Source: Agriotes lineatus (Eukaryota; Arthropoda; Insecta; Coleoptera; Elateridae). From it: DNA of 64,000 nucleotides. The stretch spans positions 23,229,090-23,293,089 of the forward strand of contig OW679200.1 of assembly GCA_940337035.1 (NCBI GenBank), in the 5' to 3' direction. A program made the translations under genes and the position numbers. The notes below the pieces were generated by a model. That model saw nothing but the letters and a program-made list of their open reading frames with translations, had not been told where the DNA came from and did no database searches. How positions within the stretch are numbered: position 1 is the stretch's first letter; each line of letters starts with the position of its first letter. Of this stretch, positions 34,391 to 44,635 are shown in pieces.

Positions 34391-34567
34391 AACAACTATA
34401 CAAAACGCTTTACAAGCACAGAGAACAATTTACAGATTTTGTAAGACGTGCACTAACACCACACTTCAGTAAACCACATTTTTATGGGTTAGCAAAAATA
34501 CAAAAGCCAAATGTACCACTTAGGCCAATAGTTAATAGTTTTATAGGTTCACCGTGTCACAGTTTAG
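34391..34567 (+). pseudogene. Penelope-like element: RT fragment in opposite orientation
   Basis: Plus-strand frame reads HFYGLAKIQKPNVPLRPIVN and then GSPCHSLA, the RT block containing the 'LRPIV' motif of Penelope-like elements. It abuts the minus-strand part at 34390, so the two pieces are head to head, as in a rearranged or inverted tandem insertion. Confidence 0.8.
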
Positions 34568-35013
34568 CTATTTCATCATCATCAATGGCTCTGCAACCCG
34601 GCTTGGGTATTGGCCTCTTCAGGTAGTTGTTTCCATCTGTCTCTATCTTGGGCTACAGCTTTCCAGTTTCGTATTCCCATGCCCTTCAGGTCCTTTTCCA
34701 CTGCATCCAACCATCTGAGTTTAGGTCTTCCAGAGTCCTCTCTTCTAACAACGTGGTCTGCCCATCTGAGTCTCCCAACTTTGATCATCTTGATTATGTC
34801 TACGTCATCATATAGTTCATACAGTTCGTGGTTGAATCTCTTTCGCCATATTCCATTTTCCATCACGGGGCCCGTCAATCAGTACTAGGTGATCTATTTG
34901 GTTGGCTGTGTTTATGTCTGGGCTTGTCCACGTTGCCTTATGGATGTTTTTGTGGTCAAATTTGGTGCTACCCAGAGTCATTTTTCTTGATGCAGCGAAG
35001 TTTACCATCCTTA
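34568..35013 (-). pseudogene. LINE-B: RT C-terminus fused to endonuclease by internal deletion
   Basis: From the right, the minus strand reads LRMVNFAASRKMTLGSTKFD, HKATWTSPDINTANQIDH (endonuclease). Within a few codons it switches frame to GIWRKRFNHELYELYDDVD, GRLRWADHVVRREDSGRPKL and WKAVAQDRDRWKQLPEEA, the usual C-terminal end of such LINEs. The catalytic RT core is missing. Upstream parts lie at 36425-36771 and 37278-37612. Confidence 0.85.
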
Positions 35014-35017
35014 ACCC

Positions 35018-36420
35018 TGTAGCATGTTCTGTCTAATTTAATTTAATTTTAGCTCAATTAAAATGCTTGCTACAATCACCGGAGTGAAACCGGCTCCCAG
35101 GAAGCTCAGAATGCCAAAGTACCAATAATAATAAACTCAAGCTTAATTACCCAGGAAAGAATACAAAATAACTTTTCTAATCGTATAATAAATTCTAACT
35201 AGATACATAGTAAATTATATTGTATTCAAAACAGGAAATAAAAATGTAACGTTTGTAAATTAATAAAACTCTTCGTCTCGCTTGTCGGGATCGGGCCGTG
35301 TTAGTTTCTTCTACGTAGAGTAGTTCCGATGTCACGTAAGCGGATCGTCGAGCCTGCACAGATAAGATGTTAGTTAGCGGAAGCGGCATGTAAACAACGA
35401 ATTTTGTCTTCAAATTGTTGAAAGTGCGGGCAATATTAAGTTAACTTACATGCATTCCGGGTGCAACTCGTATTTATCGCGGCCGACAGGTGTACCGCGT
35501 GTGGCGAGATTACGTGCAGCCTGTGTATTTAGCTGCGGTTTTTTCTTCCTCTGGACTTTTGGACAAGCAGATAGGCGATGCTGTTATTAAATTGAGTTCG
35601 GACTCGTAGACGACGATTGCCGGGGAAAATATGAGTTTAGGCCGCGATTCGCCACTAGCATGCAGCGGGAAATGGCCCGGGAAATTCACCGCGCCAAATT
35701 ATTAACGTAGCCTCGTCGGGATGTCTTGCTTTCGCTACGGCAACGTACAGGTCGGGCCCTCGCAGGCGATTCTTAAGCCCCCCTTGTGCTGCGTTGTCTA
35801 GGTTATAATTAGTAATTTTTAGGGCCGGCTAATTAAGTACTTTGATTGGTGCGAGTTAGCAGCACGCATCTAAGGCGTCGAACGAGCGAATGGAACCTGG
35901 GAGAATTATGTATCGGCCTCTAGTAAATGAGCCTGGAGGCCCCCCGAACTAGAGGGTTTATATACGGGATATCAGGTCGGATCTCTAGTTGATGAGCCTG
36001 GAGGCCCCCCGAACTAGACGGTCTAGGTGGCAGAAATTCTACTCGAAGATTCTAAAGGTCCCCCTGAGCAGAATTGGATTAGCAACAAGGTACAGGAAAA
36101 TTCTCGAAGAGCCTGGAGGCCCTCCTGAGCGGAGACACGTAAGGAAAACGTTCGGGAAAAAATCTAGAAAAATTATGTCTTGCAATAGCTTCTATTTCTC
36201 CTTTTATACCCGGGACTGGCGTAATCAGCGGTTCGCCCAGTTCGTTGGAGCGGGGATTCTTGCATTAGGTGCGCGGAGGTGTCCCTGCGTTTCCTGGCGA
36301 TGACGTCGCTTATCGCTCTCGGCGCGCTGCTCCGGTTCATAACGTGGTGCAAGACAAAGGGGAACGCACAAATTAATTTTTAATTTATAAAAACGCGTTC
36401 GCGCTGGGCGAAATGTTACA
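35018..36420. mobile_element. Solo LTR, 1.4 kb, GC-rich, in LINE-B
   Basis: Starts TGTAGCATG and ends AAATGTTACA, with ACCC at 35014-35017 and 36421-36424 as target duplication. Removing it restores the LINE-B endonuclease frame (..NDNG + LRMVNF..). It contains a TATATA(A) box near 35955 and a tandem motif GAGCCTGGAGGCC(C) at about 35930, 35994 and 36110. Length and TG..CA ends fit a Ty3-type LTR; no internal genes remain. Orientation is uncertain; the minus strand start TGTAACATTT resembles the other LTR. Confidence 0.8.
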
Positions 36421-36424
36421 ACCC

Positions 36425-36771
36425 ATTGTCATTGGTTTCTTCATGTAGACTACGTCTTCCTATGTGAGGGTGCAGTATTGGTTCTTTGCCGACTTTGGCA
36501 TTCATGTCGCCTATCACTATTTTTATGTCATTGTTCGCGCATCTATCATACGCGTTTTCTAGTTTGTCGTAAAAACCATCTTTTTAATCTTCTGTCTTAT
36601 CCTCCGTAGTTGCATGTGCGTTGATGATACTTATATTGGAAAATTTTGCTTTAATCCGTTAATGCAGCAGATTCGATGTTTTATCCTTTTACTTACAATA
36701 AATCCTGTGCCAAATGTGTGTGTGTTCTTATGGCAGCTATAGTATACATCGTGGTTTCTTTTTTATAATAA
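36425..36771 (-). pseudogene. LINE-B: endonuclease middle part
   Basis: Minus strand reads YSCHKNTHTFGTGFIVSKR, then NAHATTEDKTED (one stop) and KIVIGDMNAKVGKEP, the QVYAPT..GD(F/M)NAKVG part of the APE-type endonuclease. Bounded by the solo LTR on one side and the LINE-C insertion on the other. Confidence 0.85.
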
Positions 36772-37277
36772 TAATAATGTTTATTTAAATCAGAAAGAAT
36801 CTGGTACATACAGATACAAGATAACAAAAAATAACTTATTCTAGCTCTTAAGAAATTAAATATAAAAATCACTATTAATTTTTTCTTTCAATTTAAGCTT
36901 AAATTTACTTACAGCCAGTCTTATAAAGATCACTAATCAGACGTTAACTTTAATTCGTTGTTAAAATAAACAAAAGTGCATCAAAATTTGTTTACTAATG
37001 AATAAAATGTCATAAGCACTAATGTTTTGATGCGCTTTTGTCTATTTTAACAGCGAATTAAAGTTAACGTCAGATTAGTGGTCTTTATAAGACCGGCCGT
37101 TAATGTGTTAGATTCCTTAATGCAAGTTGGTAATTTATTGAACTCCACAAAGCCTTTAAAAAACAATGATGACATGGTTTGTTGAAGTTGGGTAGTCGCA
37201 ATATATGTATATATTATTTTTACCTCTACTAGGATAATTATGGGTGTCATTCACAAAATTTATATTACAGCTTAGGT
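36772..37277 (-). mobile_element. LINE-C: 5'-truncated LINE 3' end inserted in LINE-B
   Basis: Minus strand codes TMSSLFFKGFVEFNKLP then, after the MITE, FKLKLKEKINSDFYI, the C-terminal end of a Jockey/CR1-like RT. A 3' tail of TTA repeats follows (plus-strand TAATAATAATAA at about 36768-36780). T-runs at both borders may be the target duplication. Confidence 0.7.
36912..37099. mobile_element. Harbinger-type MITE, second copy, 188 bp
   Basis: Imperfect palindrome ending GACCGGCCG, flanked by TTA on both sides (36909-36911 and 37100-37102). Its centre (GTTTACTAATG..TAAGCA) matches the centre of 5061-5248 in reverse complement, and the length is identical. It interrupts LINE-C. Confidence 0.8.
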
Positions 37278-37612
37278 ATTTTTTGAATTATCCCATTCCC
37301 TATCCATTACATTTCCTGGATTGCTGTTATGTCTGCTTTGTGGTGATCTAGTACGTCAGTTAGCAGTTTTAAGGCCCCTGGTCTATATAGGGTTCGCACG
37401 TTCCATGTATTTATTCGTAATTCTTTATCCTTATTTCGATAGCCTGGTTGTCTACTTGGGTTCAGTCCGGCTTCATCTACTTGAGTTTTCATAACGATAG
37501 GTTTTTTTACGGGATGAGGTAGTTAGCCCTACGCCCAACCCTTTTAGTCGCCTCTTACGACAAGCAGGGATACTGTGGGTCTATTCTAACCCCAACCCAC
37601 AGGGCTATTTAC
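37278..37612 (-). pseudogene. LINE-B: 5' leader and endonuclease N-terminus
   Basis: The frame 37307-37492 reads INTWNVRTLYRPGALKLLTD ... ADITAIQEM then a stop and WIGNGIIQK, the N-terminal endonuclease motif of LINEs. The leader (37500-37612) has the CCCTGCTTGTCGTAAGAGGC block that I know from 5' ends of such insect elements. Confidence 0.85.
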
Positions 37613-38347
37613 TTAAAATATACTTAATCCTATATCAAAACAAGGGTTTTTCCTAATTTTTCTTAATTACGTCACCGAATGAAACTCTTGATTTTAGTGT
37701 CTTACTCGCTGACGATACTACGACTGATATTACGGGTGATGATTTGACAACCATCCTTACAATTCCCGCTATGGTAAAACATTTGTTATACCTAAGCATT
37801 CTCTGACTAAGAGTGCAAATAGTTTCTACATCCTGCCAATTAAATTGTATAATTACCTGCCAAACTCAATTGTAGGTATTGAAAATGTTAGAATTTATTT
37901 AAAAAGAAACGTAAAATTACTGTTACTAGAACAATGTATTTATTCTATTAATGAATTTTTGGAGTGCCAATTCAAGAAATAATGATTATTTATCTTTTAT
38001 ACCTTCTTTACCTTTGGATGTTTCCGATATGCTGTAATTGTGTCTAAGGAAATAATGAATTATTATTATTACTAAACGCTAAATTAATCTAAATGCAGGT
38101 ATTATTTGCTAGGGAGTGTGGAAATACGTTCCTATTAATTTACTGTAACTCGAAAACAGTCCGGTAGATCATTATAAGTTTATGTATCGATGTGGCCATT
38201 TGTACTTAGGTGTTTATTCTGAAAATATAAGCTCCACCAAGATCTCCGCGCGTTATTTCGGCAGCCTGCTATTGTAAAACATTACCATTGTTGCTGAAGG
38301 ATGCCACAAATATGGATAAAATATAATAAAATGCAATTTCTTATCAC
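37613..38347. other. No recognisable feature
   Basis: AT-rich; nothing identified. Confidence 0.4.
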
Positions 38348-38605
38348 GAATGTGGATTTAGTTGCCGAGGCCTGTAAGGCTAAGGCAAATAAACGACATG
38401 ACGGATAAAAAGGAAATTCAGTGGCGAGGGGTATATTGTTTTTTTTTAAATCGAGAAATTACAATATTTTAACCAACTTGTGTAGGTTATATTGACGTTT
38501 ACCTATCGCCCCACCACCTACAAAAAGTCGTAAAACAATGGATTACTTCCCTGCCGATTTTTCATATTTTAATGATTTCGACGTTCATTCAATTTCAAAA
38601 AAAAA
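38348..38605. repeat. Dispersed repeat, copy 2
   Basis: Same family and orientation as 10087-10365, with a few short deletions. Confidence 0.7.
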
Positions 38606-38913
38606 TGTGTAAGTACTGTCAAGGTCTCCTTAATAATAAGGCGGTACTTCAGAGATGGATTTTTAATGGGTCGCTACCAGAGCACTACGGAATGTTTATG
38701 CCAAAAATCACGGTAAGTAGAGGAGTACACACTTGATAAAAATTGCTCAATTCCTTCAAAAACTGCATTTGCTGCAAGGTAAATAAACAGAAATAACCAT
38801 GCAATTTTGTTCTGACCAATGCAGTTACCGGACCAAATAATCACTCTTGTTTGTCTTTTTATTTGAATAGAAGTGTATACGTAAAAAATTATAAGGATAG
38901 ATATCTACGAGTA
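38606..38913. other. No recognisable feature
   Basis: AT-rich spacer between two repeats. Confidence 0.4.
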
Positions 38914-38915
38914 TA

Positions 38916-39744
38916 CCGGGTGACAATGAGACTAGGGCCATGCGTATATCTTCTTTATTTATGAATCGATTTGGATAACATTTTATACCACGATACTAGA
39001 CATAATTTCTGATTGGCCGATAGATATCGTCAAAATGGCTGACTTCCGGTTTTATCGGAAATGATAACAACTTTAATTTTATAAATAGAACACCCTGTAT
39101 ATTTTATGTTTTTCTGAATCTGACTTAAATTACATAAAGCAGTGTTGCCAAATTTACGTAGGTATTATTAGTTACTACATAAAAATATTTTAAAAAATAA
39201 TTAATTTTCAGTTTCAGATAAAGATAAAGTAGTGCATGATGCATATCGTTACATTGGTAATTACATTTTCTATCTAATGGCAAGATGGCCCTTAGTAGGT
39301 GCCACTTAAAAAAAGTGACTTTTTCTTAAAAAACGAGTTTAGCAAATTATATTCTTTTATTAAAGGTTTGTTATTGACCTACCTTATTGATAAAATAGCT
39401 ATTATTAAAATTTGCTAGAGTCAATTAGAAAAGATTTTTCCAAGTCAAGGCCTTCTATGGAAAAAGTAAAAATTAAAAAAATCATTTTTGTTCAACAAAT
39501 TGAAATTTAGCAAGATTATTCTATGTAATTTGACTCGTACATTCAAAAAAACATAAAATATACAGGGTGTTCCACTTAAAAAATCAAAGTTGGTATCATT
39601 TTCGGTTAAACCGGAAGTCAGCCATTTTGACTATATCTATCGGCCCATCAGAAATTATGTCTAGTATCTTGGTATAAAATTTTATCCAAATCGATTCATA
39701 AATAAAGAAGATATAAGCATTGCCCTGGTTGCATTGTCACCCGG
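38916..39744. mobile_element. Foldback element of the CCGGGTGACAATG family, 829 bp
   Basis: Starts CCGGGTGACAATGAGACTAG and ends with the inverted equivalent, TA on both sides (38914-38915 and 39745-39746). Arms of about 230 bp include GAACACCCTGTATATTTTAT and its complement. The centre carries AGTTTCAGATAAAGATAAAG, shared with 1700-2204. No ORF of note. Confidence 0.85.
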
Positions 39745-40134
39745 TATATATAATAATCAATCGCCGTGTTAGTAACGCAAAAACTCGAGAACGACTTGAC
39801 TGATTTTTTAAAATTTTGTTCGTCTTACTCCCAAGGTGGTTTAGCAAAAAAGAAAATTCGGAAAAATCCAAAGGGAAAGCCGGAAAATATCAAAAGTGTG
39901 TCTTTCTATTTGCAGTCATTGCTTAATGGTTTGAAGGATTTTCCCCATCATGTCATAATCCGCATCAGGTAACCGAAGGCGGAAGAGATAAGACACTAAT
40001 AGCAATTTATGAGCAGGGGGTAATTCCAAATGCCTTACATAGGTCGTCGCAGTCGGTCAGTCAGACATTCAAATTTGGTTTGTGTACAAGTGATTGTGAA
40101 AACAATTCCGTGTGGTTTTATAGTGTCCGTTACA

Positions 40135-40179
40135 ATGCCAAAGGAACGACGAGCTAACATAGGTCGTCGCAGTCAGTGA
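40135..40179 (+). pseudogene. Helitron Rep/helicase N-terminal remnant
   Basis: Fourteen codons, MPKERRANIGRRSQ, then TGA. Basic PRERRANIGRR-type N-termini are typical of insect Helitron replicases. The frame is broken by the stop and by the foldback at 40194. Confidence 0.7.
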
Positions 40180-40794
40180 GCTGCGCGGATATACAGAGTG
40201 TCTACTTAAGTTGGCGCCATATGGAAAACTTTATTATAGTTTTACGAAAAAAAATAATTCTTTATAAAAATCTCTGCTTTCGAAAACAATAATATTCAGC
40301 TATTCACATTTGACATCGAATGTACAGGGTGTCCACAAATTGAAAAAGTTCAATAGGAATTTTTTGACCACTTCAATTTTAAATTAAATTTTGCAAATCG
40401 TACTTGTAAAACACGTTCTTTTATCTTAATTAAACAGTCATCATACTTCAAATGTTTATAACTGACAGGGCCGTAACTAAGCAAACTTTTATTGTAGGCA
40501 AGCCAACATTTTTGCGCCCCTCAGTACAAAAACAATATATGTGACAAAAAATACTAATGATACTGTATGACTTCTACATTTATCTCCGGATATATGTACA
40601 GGTAGGTATTCAAAAATAAATCCAACATTTTTTATTCAAACATTTTAAAAATAAACAACTAAATGTTAAAAAACAAAAAATACAATACAAATAAAGTGAG
40701 AACAGAAAACAAGATTAGAAAACACAATTCTAATTTAAAAAAAGTACGTATTATTATGTAGTCAGCTGAGCATTTTGCAAATCCCTATTTATAA

Positions 40795-40905
40795 ACATAT
40801 GGAGTACCCAAAATCCGAACGCCACTGCGTCATTTATAGCGCAACGATAAGATGCATTTATCAGTGAACACGGGTTCAAATCCCACTGGCTGCAACGTTT
40901 TTTTT
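40795..40905 (+). repeat. tRNA-like segment, possible SINE head
   Basis: A B-box-like CACGGGTTCAAATCCCAC follows an A-box-like TATAGCGCAACGATA at roughly tRNA spacing. The acceptor stem does not pair, so it is not a tRNA gene. No clear SINE body is seen. Confidence 0.35.
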
Positions 40906-41416
40906 AAATTTACAAATTCATGTAATTCGCTTTACCAAGTGTTTCTGTATTATTAGCAACGTTAGGGTATTTTTTACTTATTTTGTAGAGAATTTTGAAG
41001 ACTTCAACCATAATTCGATCTAGTAAAAGTTGTTTTTCTTGCAGCGCACTTTCTGTATTAAAGACGTTGGAAAAATTTTCTTTTGCAACTTTTTTATTTT
41101 AAAAATGCAAAAATTATTTTAATTAGAATAAGAACACCTATGTGGTGCGTTCAAAAACTAGTAAAGACATATCAATATGTTAAAATAATACAATATAAAC
41201 AAATAATTACATATTATTATGCGTAGTAACATGTGAACGTAGAATAAGGTTCTGTATTCACAGCCACACTGTTTTGTAATAATCAATATATTTAAAATGC
41301 GAAGCTTTTTTTGTCAGCTAGCAGTATAACTCTTGCATCAGGCCAATTTCGATAATTCTTTTTTTTTTCTAAAAGCTACCATCGGGTACCAAGTACCCAT
41401 ATATATAATACACATA

Positions 41417-41669
41417 TATTGCTAGCAGGGCCGGGAAACGTCAGAAAACATTACGGCGCCGACATAGTCTCACTTAGAGTATAACGCGTCTCGTGCGCAT
41501 GCGTGAGAATTTGAACTCCGCCTTTAGAAGCGAATTTTAAACTTGACCACTTCCCCATTGGCCGGACGACGCCGCCGCGCTTGCACACAGCTCACCATTA
41601 TACATTGAAGAGTTGGTTGTCTGTCTCACTTCCTTGGTCAGTTTCCCACTCATAGCCGCTAGCAATATA
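41417..41669. mobile_element. TIR element (ATATTGCTAG ends), copy B, inverted
   Basis: Ends TATATTGCTAGC and GCTAGCAATATA. Interior is the reverse complement of 30900-31154 with moderate divergence. Confidence 0.75.
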
Positions 41670-41848
41670 GTAAGTATTAGATATATGCAAGTACCATAGT
41701 AGTGGAACACGTAAGCTCTCAAAATCGCTCTGTGGTATTCTGCTGATTGTTGCAATGGACAACTGTATCAGCAATGAGCCCAAAGCAGTGAATGTACCGA
41801 GTGATTTTTAAAAACTCAATTGCAGCAGGCCCTGGAATCAGTTGGCAA

Positions 41849-42418
41849 TAGCGATGTGTCGATTCAGTCGGATTCGATACAAAGGATCGAATCCGGGGCA
41901 GGATCGATTTGGATCGAGTCCAAGTTTCGGTCCGGATTCGTTCCGAGGAACAAAAAGGTCGCGAGGCGTCAATTCTCGCGGACATTCATTCATTCCTTTG
42001 GCATTCCGTTATTCAATCCATTTCAATACAGAATACAATACAATGTGTTGATGGGGAACACAAATGATGATGGTGTTCGTTTTAAAGGCTCGACGTCGAC
42101 AGGCGACACATGATACGGCCGAACTTGCATGCTTTTTTATCAGTTATCAGTGATTTATGGCTTTTGGCGGCTTTGTATGTGCCCAATTGATGTCTGAGAC
42201 ATATAAACATACTGAATTACCAACTGCGTGACCACTCACCAAAACAAAGATACTCGCGTTGTTCGTTCCGGGTCCGGAATGACCGAGGACCCCGGGTGTC
42301 TGAAATGCACATTCAATTTCGATGTCGATCCGAGAATCGAGTCCGATGGACTCGATCCACTTGCGGAATGGGATTGGAATGAACGAGTCCGCAAAAGTAT
42401 CGAAACTTCCCATCACTA
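41849..42418. mobile_element. hAT-type non-autonomous element, 570 bp
   Basis: Perfect 8-bp duplication GTTGGCAA at 41841-41848 and 42419-42426. Termini TAGCGATGTGTCGA and the inverted end CCCATCACTA are similar to those of 24713-25220. Interior is rich in GATTCGAT/ATCGAATC-type sub-repeats. Confidence 0.88.
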
Positions 42419-42451
42419 GTTGGCAATACTGAAATGTATTGTATATATATA

Positions 42452-43150
42452 CCGGGCCATGTTTATATCTTCTTTATTTATGAATCGATTTGGATAAAAT
42501 TTTATACCAAGATACTAGACATAATTTCTGATTGGCTGATAGATATAGTCAAAATGACTGACTTCCGGTTTTACCGGAAATGATACTAACTTTGATTTTT
42601 TAAATAGAACACCCTGTATATTTTATGTTTTTCTGAATCTACGAATCAAATTACATATAATAGTCTTGCCAAATTTCAATTTTTTTAAACAAAAAAATTA
42701 TTTTTTAATTTGCCATTTAAAAGTGACTTTCTTAAAAAACGAGTTTAGCAAATTATATTCATTTATTAAAGGTTTGTTATTGACCTTATTGATAAAATAG
42801 CTATTATTAAGAGTTGCTAGAGTCAATTAGAATAGATTTTTCCAAGTCAAGGCCTTCTATGGTAAAAAATAAAAATTGAAAAAAATTTTTTTTTGTTTAA
42901 AAAAATTGAAATTTGGCAAGACTGTTATATGTAGTTTGACTCGTAGATTCAGAAAAACATAAAATATACAGGGTGTTCCATTTAAAAAAACAAAGTTAGT
43001 ATCATTTCCGGTAAAACCGGAAGTCAGTCATTTTGACTATATCTATCAGCCAATCAGATATTATGTGTAGTATCTTGGTATAAAATTTTATCCAAATCGA
43101 TTCATAAATAAAGAAGATATAAGCATGGCCCTAGTCTCATTGTCACCCGG
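42452..43150. mobile_element. Foldback element of the CCGGGTGACAATG family, 699 bp
   Basis: Same family as 38916-39744. The left terminus has lost about 16 bp (CCGGG runs straight into CCATG); the right terminus is complete (CTCATTGTCACCCGG). TA on both sides. Confidence 0.8.
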
Positions 43151-43154
43151 TATA

Positions 43155-43248
43155 TGTCAAATTCGAGGTTAGTAGGTTAGGTTTTGCGTCAGTCTGGGTC
43201 AAAACTGACGCTAACCTCGAATTTGACATAGACTTACAGTGTCACCAA
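43155..43248. mobile_element. Short hairpin of the 30666 family
   Basis: GTCAAATTCGAGGTTAGTAG and its inverted counterpart CTAACCTCGAATTTGAC, with AGGTTTTGCGTCAG between. About 95 bp, immediately right of the foldback element. Confidence 0.7.
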
Positions 43249-44327
43249 CAATACATTTCAATATTTCCAACTGATTCATACTATCCAGGCCCTGATGCAA
43301 TGAAGTTTTAAAAAATCACAGTGTATAATATGTAATATCAGTGGACCTGCTCCAACAGTTGTTAAAAATTGCAGTTAATTTTTATAATTAGAATAAGGCC
43401 ACCTATGCGGTGGGCTAACAAGCTAATAATTCTGTTTTGATTGATGTAGCTCAGAACTATAAAATAAATCTGTTAGACATATAACATTTCCCTTGCAAAT
43501 TGTTTAAGGTAAAGTAATGTTTGGCGCAATTCGTATTTTTATATCGCTAATTAGCATTATTTGAACTTAAATCGTTAATATTTATTAATTTATTTGCAAA
43601 ATTGGCCACTGGCTTATTTATTTTTTATTGGTACGAAAGAATTTTTTTCAGTGCCATTTTGGCGCCACTTGCGCCTGTAGGCGGGTGCCTACTTGGCCTA
43701 TACCTAGTTACGGCCCTGATTGCTGATCCGTAACCTTTTACCAACGCATGCTAATGAATAATATGAAACAAGATAATTAATACTGAACATTTTGTTTATT
43801 TACATGCATTGCTAAAATGTTACAGATAGGTGATTAAACATTTGAAGTATCATAACTGTTTAATTAAGATAAAAGATAACGTGTTTTACAAGAAGGATTT
43901 GCTGGTCAAAAAATTCCTATTGAACTTTTTCAACTTGTGGACACCCTGTACATTAGATGTCAAATGTGAATAGCTGAATATTATTGTTTTCGAAAGCAGA
44001 GATTTTTATAAATAATTACTTTTTTTCGTAAAACTTATAACAAAGTTTTCCATATGGCGCCAACTTAAGTAGACACACTGCATACTGTACGTGCAAACCG
44101 CAATGAGTTTTTTGGGACGTTGATTGCGAAAATGGCATTTATTTGTAAGTCCAAGACAATGGACATGACATAAAATTAAAACTCTATAGTGGTGAAACGG
44201 GGTTTCAGAGACAAATTATTTTTGGGCAGAACGTTTGCCGGGCCAGCTAGTTTTTTTGATAAAACTGATATTCATGTCACTATGGAATATCCCACACCTT
44301 TGCCCAACTCTGTATAGTACACAATAT

Positions 44328-44551
44328 GTGTAGCAACCATTGTGTGTTACGTGTGCGTGGACCTTGCTACTCTACCTCTTAGGTCTGTAGTTCTGAGTAG
44401 AGCACAATTAATTTGGTGCCCAACTGTGAATGGTCTCACCGAGCCCAATTCCAATCACCAAGGCTGCGGAAAAATTCTGACCCTCACGGGATTCGAACCG
44501 AGGACTAACTTAATGCAAGCCTAGCGCTTTCCCAACTGTGCTACCCGACTT
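44328..44551 (-). mobile_element. tRNA-derived SINE, 3'-truncated, directly downstream of UMPS
   Basis: Minus strand begins AAGTCGGGTAGCACAGTTGG, with B-box GGTTCGAATCCCGT, and follows the 6017-6385 copy through the conserved body. Its head ends 85 bp past the UMPS stop codon, on the same strand, so it may fall in the UMPS 3' region. Confidence 0.85.
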
Positions 44552-44635
44552 CTTATATTTATAAAATACATACTAAAAATCAAGTATAAAGCTTAACAAC
44601 AATATATATAGCGTATGTATGTACATATATAAACA

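Larger units (their letters stand above)
40466..43718. mobile_element. hAT-like element nested in the foldback
   Basis: Termini CAGGGCCGTAACTA and TAGTTACGGCCCTG are a perfect inverted pair. Flanks ATAACTGA and ATTGCTGA agree at 6 of 8 positions, a decayed 8-bp duplication. Interior is AT-rich with no readable hAT transposase; it hosts four further elements. Confidence 0.7.
40194..44080. mobile_element. Foldback element of 3.9 kb inside the Helitron
   Basis: Left arm (40194-40457) starts CAGAGTGTCTACTTAAGTTG and the right arm (43835-44080) ends with the inverted CAACTTAAGTAGACACACTG. A second inverted pair, ACAGGGTGTCCACAA / TTGTGGACACCCTGT, lies inside the arms. It has swollen through the nested elements listed next; without them it would be about 0.6 kb. 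Confidence 0.8.
39745..44250 (+). mobile_element. Helitron, non-autonomous or gutted, filled with nested insertions
   Basis: The left end (about 39757) carries the pattern ATCGCCGTGTTAGTAACGCA plus AAACTCGAGAACGAC, which I know from 5' ends of insect Helitrons. At 40135 a short frame MPKERRANIGRRSQ matches the start of Helitron Rep/helicase proteins. The right end GGCAGAACGTTTGCCGGGCC, with CAGCTAG after it and then T, has the hairpin plus CTRR|T ending of Helitrons. The real Helitron is only about 39745-40193 plus 44081-44250; the rest is later insertions. After them, TVRANRNE is readable at about 44084, as expected of the same protein. The exact 5' base is uncertain. Confidence 0.75.

Noticed and set aside
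40795..40905. A tRNA gene (GGTTCAAATCC B-box)
   Set aside because: Acceptor and T stems do not pair; at best a SINE head or relic.
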